From contig DASSJI010000169.1 in assembly GCA_035691285.1 (NCBI GenBank), positions 1 through 8,233 on the forward strand: a stretch of DNA of 8,233 nt. The letters run 5' to 3'. The stretch is from DATFEN01 sp035691285 (GTDB lineage: Bacteria; Acidobacteriota; Vicinamibacteria; Fen-336). Of the stretch, positions 6,823-8,233 are shown piece by piece. Numbering within the stretch: position 1 is the stretch's first letter; each line of letters begins with the position of its first letter. A program made the translations under genes and the position numbers. The notes beneath the pieces are model-generated. The model did no database searches and was not told the origin of the DNA. It was given only the letters and a program-made list of their open reading frames with translations.

Positions 6823-8091
6823 ATGCTGACCGACCGCCAGTTGGCAGCGCTCAAGGCTCCCAAAGCAGGCCGCGCAGAATTCCCCGACGGCACGGGCCTG
6901 GTGGTTCGCGTCACTGCCACAGGCACGAAGACCTTTGGCGTGTGGTGGCGCGTGCCGAAGAAGTTTGGCGGAGCCGAACAGAAGGGCTTCTACACGATCG
7001 GGACGACCGATTCCGTGGGCCTCGCGGACGCCCGCGAGCAGGCGAAGCGGATCCTCGAGTTGGCGCGCAAGGGACTCAACCCCGTGGAGGAGTTGCGTCG
7101 GCGTGAAACCGAGAGGAAGGCCGAAGCGGCACGACGGGCCAACCTCACCGTGCTCGCGGTCGTCGAACGGCACCTTGGAGCACGCAGTGCCACGCTGCGA
7201 CCGACGACGCTGTCACAGTACGAGTACACCCTCAGGACGCTGCGAGAGTCGCCATTGGCCGCCAAGCAGCTACTGGACGTGCGGCGAGGTGAAGTGCGCG
7301 AGGCGCTCCGCGCCATCAGACAGCAGCGTGGCTCGGGCTCGGCGCGGAAGGTCAAGACCTTGGTCCGCGCAGCCGCCCGCTGGGCTGCAGCCGAGGACCT
7401 GTTGCCGCACGACGTGTTGGCCGGGCTGACCATGCCTGAGATCGAGCCACAGGCGCGCGATCGAGTGCTCCCCGACGATGAGATCGTCGCGCTCTGGCAG
7501 GCGTGCGAGGACGCGCCACCCATCATGGCGGCCTCCGTGCGCCTGCAACTCCTGATGGCGCTCCGCCACCCTTCGGAAACCGCCGGAATGCGGTGGGACG
7601 ACCTGCACAAGAATCGCGTCGACGGGATCGGGGAGGTGCTGGTCTACGACATTCCCAGCGAGCGGCGAAAGCACGGGATTCCGCTCGCCCTGCCGGTGCC
7701 TCCGCTCGCGGCCGAGATCCTCGAGGGGCTCAAGCCGCTGACCGGAAGCCACGATCTGGTCTTGCATGGGTGGAGCCGGGGTCGCGAGCTTCATTGGTGG
7801 CGGCGGACAATCAAGCGCCGGGTGACCACGGCCACCGGTGCGACGAACTTCACTCGGCACGATCTCCGCCGTAGCGCCGCGAGCGGCATGTGCCGGATCG
7901 GCGTCTCGGTTCACGCCGCCGACACCGTTCTGGGCCACGTCGTGAAAGGTTCGGGGCGCAGCTACATCCACGGCGCTCGACTCGTGGAGGCGGCCTCCGC
8001 GCTCTGGAGATGGAACAAGCACTTGGAGGTTCTCCTGGCGCCGGCTGCTGATCAGCAGCAGAACGTCGTTGCCATGTTCCGGCGATCCTAG
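6823..8091 (+). CDS. Tyrosine recombinase/integrase with DUF4102-like arm-binding domain
   Basis: Predicted site-specific recombinase that inserts and excises an integrative element. The 422-residue product has the P4-integrase layout: an arm-type DNA-binding domain at about 1-90 (MLTDRQLAALKAP, FPDGTGLVVRVTATGTKTF, then YTIGTTDSVGLADAREQAK), a helical core-binding domain at 105-205 and a catalytic domain at 215-400. Visible active-site residues are Lys283 (RRKHGIPLAL), His346 and Arg349 (TRHDLRRSAAS), His372 (VLGHV) and the nucleophile Tyr381 (GRSYIHG). At the first catalytic Arg, usually R-x-x-E in a GQRPGE-like motif, the protein reads LRHPSE: counting back three from Glu252 gives His249, with Arg248 one residue earlier. 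Otherwise the gene is intact, so it may be active with a shifted Arg or may be impaired. The start is ATG after GAAGG. No second integrase, excisionase or cargo gene is visible. It is probably carried by a transferred element, given the low GC upstream. Confidence 0.9.
   Translation: MLTDRQLAALKAPKAGRAEFPDGTGLVVRVTATGTKTFGVWWRVPKKFGGAEQKGFYTIGTTDSVGLADAREQAKRILELARKGLNPVEELRRRETERKAEAARRANLTVLAVVERHLGARSATLRPTTLSQYEYTLRTLRESPLAAKQLLDVRRGEVREALRAIRQQRGSGSARKVKTLVRAAARWAAAEDLLPHDVLAGLTMPEIEPQARDRVLPDDEIVALWQACEDAPPIMAASVRLQLLMALRHPSETAGMRWDDLHKNRVDGIGEVLVYDIPSERRKHGIPLALPVPPLAAEILEGLKPLTGSHDLVLHGWSRGRELHWWRRTIKRRVTTATGATNFTRHDLRRSAASGMCRIGVSVHAADTVLGHVVKGSGRSYIHGARLVEAASALWRWNKHLEVLLAPAADQQQNVVAMFRRS
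8045..8058. repeat. Palindrome at the 3' end of the integrase
   Basis: CTGCTGATCAGCAG is a perfect palindrome, extended to 16 bp if the flanking G and C (8044, 8059) are counted. It encodes part of the variable tail (PAADQQQ) after the catalytic domain. It could be a protein-binding site or a chance result of CAG/CTG codons; a second perfect 10-bp palindrome (GCGCCGGCGC, 8091-8100) follows at the stop codon. Neither is followed by a T-run, so they do not look like terminators. Confidence 0.3.
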
Positions 8092-8233
8092 CGCCGGCGC
8101 GGCTCCCGCAGGCTTGGGGATTCCACGCTCATATGGGGCGGGAGGGACACCCAATGCCAGAGCCCCCTGCGGAGCACCCACTCGCCGTCGCCCGCATTCC
8201 TTGAGTGGCGCCGCGCGCAACACCGAGTCAAGG
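8092..8233. other. Region after the integrase, no convincing gene
   Basis: I see no recognisable gene or RNA here. A 16-codon reading frame (8154-8204, MPEPPAEHPLAVARIP) has a good Shine-Dalgarno match (GGAGGG, 8141-8146, 7 nt upstream), but the peptide is proline-rich, resembles nothing I know and could be chance. The last 35 bases contain a 6-bp inverted repeat, CCTTGA (8199-8204) and TCAAGG (8228-8233), cut by the window edge. Confidence 0.3.

Larger units (their letters stand above)
6611..8233. mobile_element. Probable left end of an integrated genetic element (partial)
   Basis: Just after asnS, GC falls from about 70% to about 49% over 6651-6800, and the next gene is an island/phage-type tyrosine recombinase. 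Integrase next to a chromosomal junction is the usual layout of integrative elements. No tRNA gene, duplicated att core or second end is visible, so both borders are provisional and the name rests on the integrase and the base-composition step only. Confidence 0.45.

Noticed and set aside
1..8233. CRISPR array, transposon or defence system
   Set aside because: No regularly spaced long repeats, transposase or known defence gene was seen; the only mobile-element gene is the integrase.

Overview
The window is GC-rich (about 70% in the stretches I counted) and reads as bacterial chromosomal DNA. A large outer-membrane TonB-dependent receptor with an N-terminal carboxypeptidase-regulatory-like domain (the Oar-like type abundant in Acidobacteriota) shows a Gram-negative cell envelope. 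With the high GC and the gene mix, an Acidobacteriota-like organism is my best guess; this is inference, because no marker gene for placement is present.

Layout. (1) From the left edge to about 2238, minus strand: the N-terminal 746 codons of the TonB-dependent receptor, whose C-terminal barrel lies outside the window. It has a clear signal peptide but no ATG, GTG or TTG in frame ahead of it. (2) A divergent gap of about 100 bp. (3) 2340-6610, plus strand: five tightly packed genes with gaps of 9 bp or less or a 4-bp overlap. They encode a cytoplasmic cyclophilin-type prolyl isomerase, a CYTH-domain (class IV adenylate cyclase/triphosphatase-like) protein, a sugar-1-phosphate nucleotidyltransferase with a left-handed beta-helix tail, an AmgK-like sugar kinase, and asparaginyl-tRNA synthetase (asnS). 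(4) 6611-6822: a non-coding stretch that falls to about 49% GC, with short spaced repeats and a plausible promoter. (5) 6823-8091: a phage/island-type tyrosine recombinase with an N-terminal DUF4102-like arm-binding domain. (6) 8092-8233: no convincing gene.

How the parts relate. The kinase and nucleotidyltransferase resemble the AmgK/MurU pair, which turns recycled N-acetylmuramate (or a related sugar) into a UDP-sugar without passing through the de novo route. Here the nucleotidyltransferase is about 90 residues longer than MurU, so the substrate is open. The cyclophilin, CYTH protein and AsnRS look like co-transcribed housekeeping neighbours rather than members of the same pathway. The integrase and the sharp drop in GC after asnS suggest the left end of an integrated element inserted just downstream of the housekeeping operon; only its first gene is visible.

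Most notable points: the missing start of the TonB receptor and a possible +1 shift at its N-terminus; a His where the integrase should carry its first catalytic Arg; an ordered set of TGCCAAC repeats in front of the integrase; and the AmgK/MurU-like pair with a fused beta-helix. I saw no clearly new biological system. tRNA or rRNA genes, CRISPR arrays and transposon ends were not recognised.
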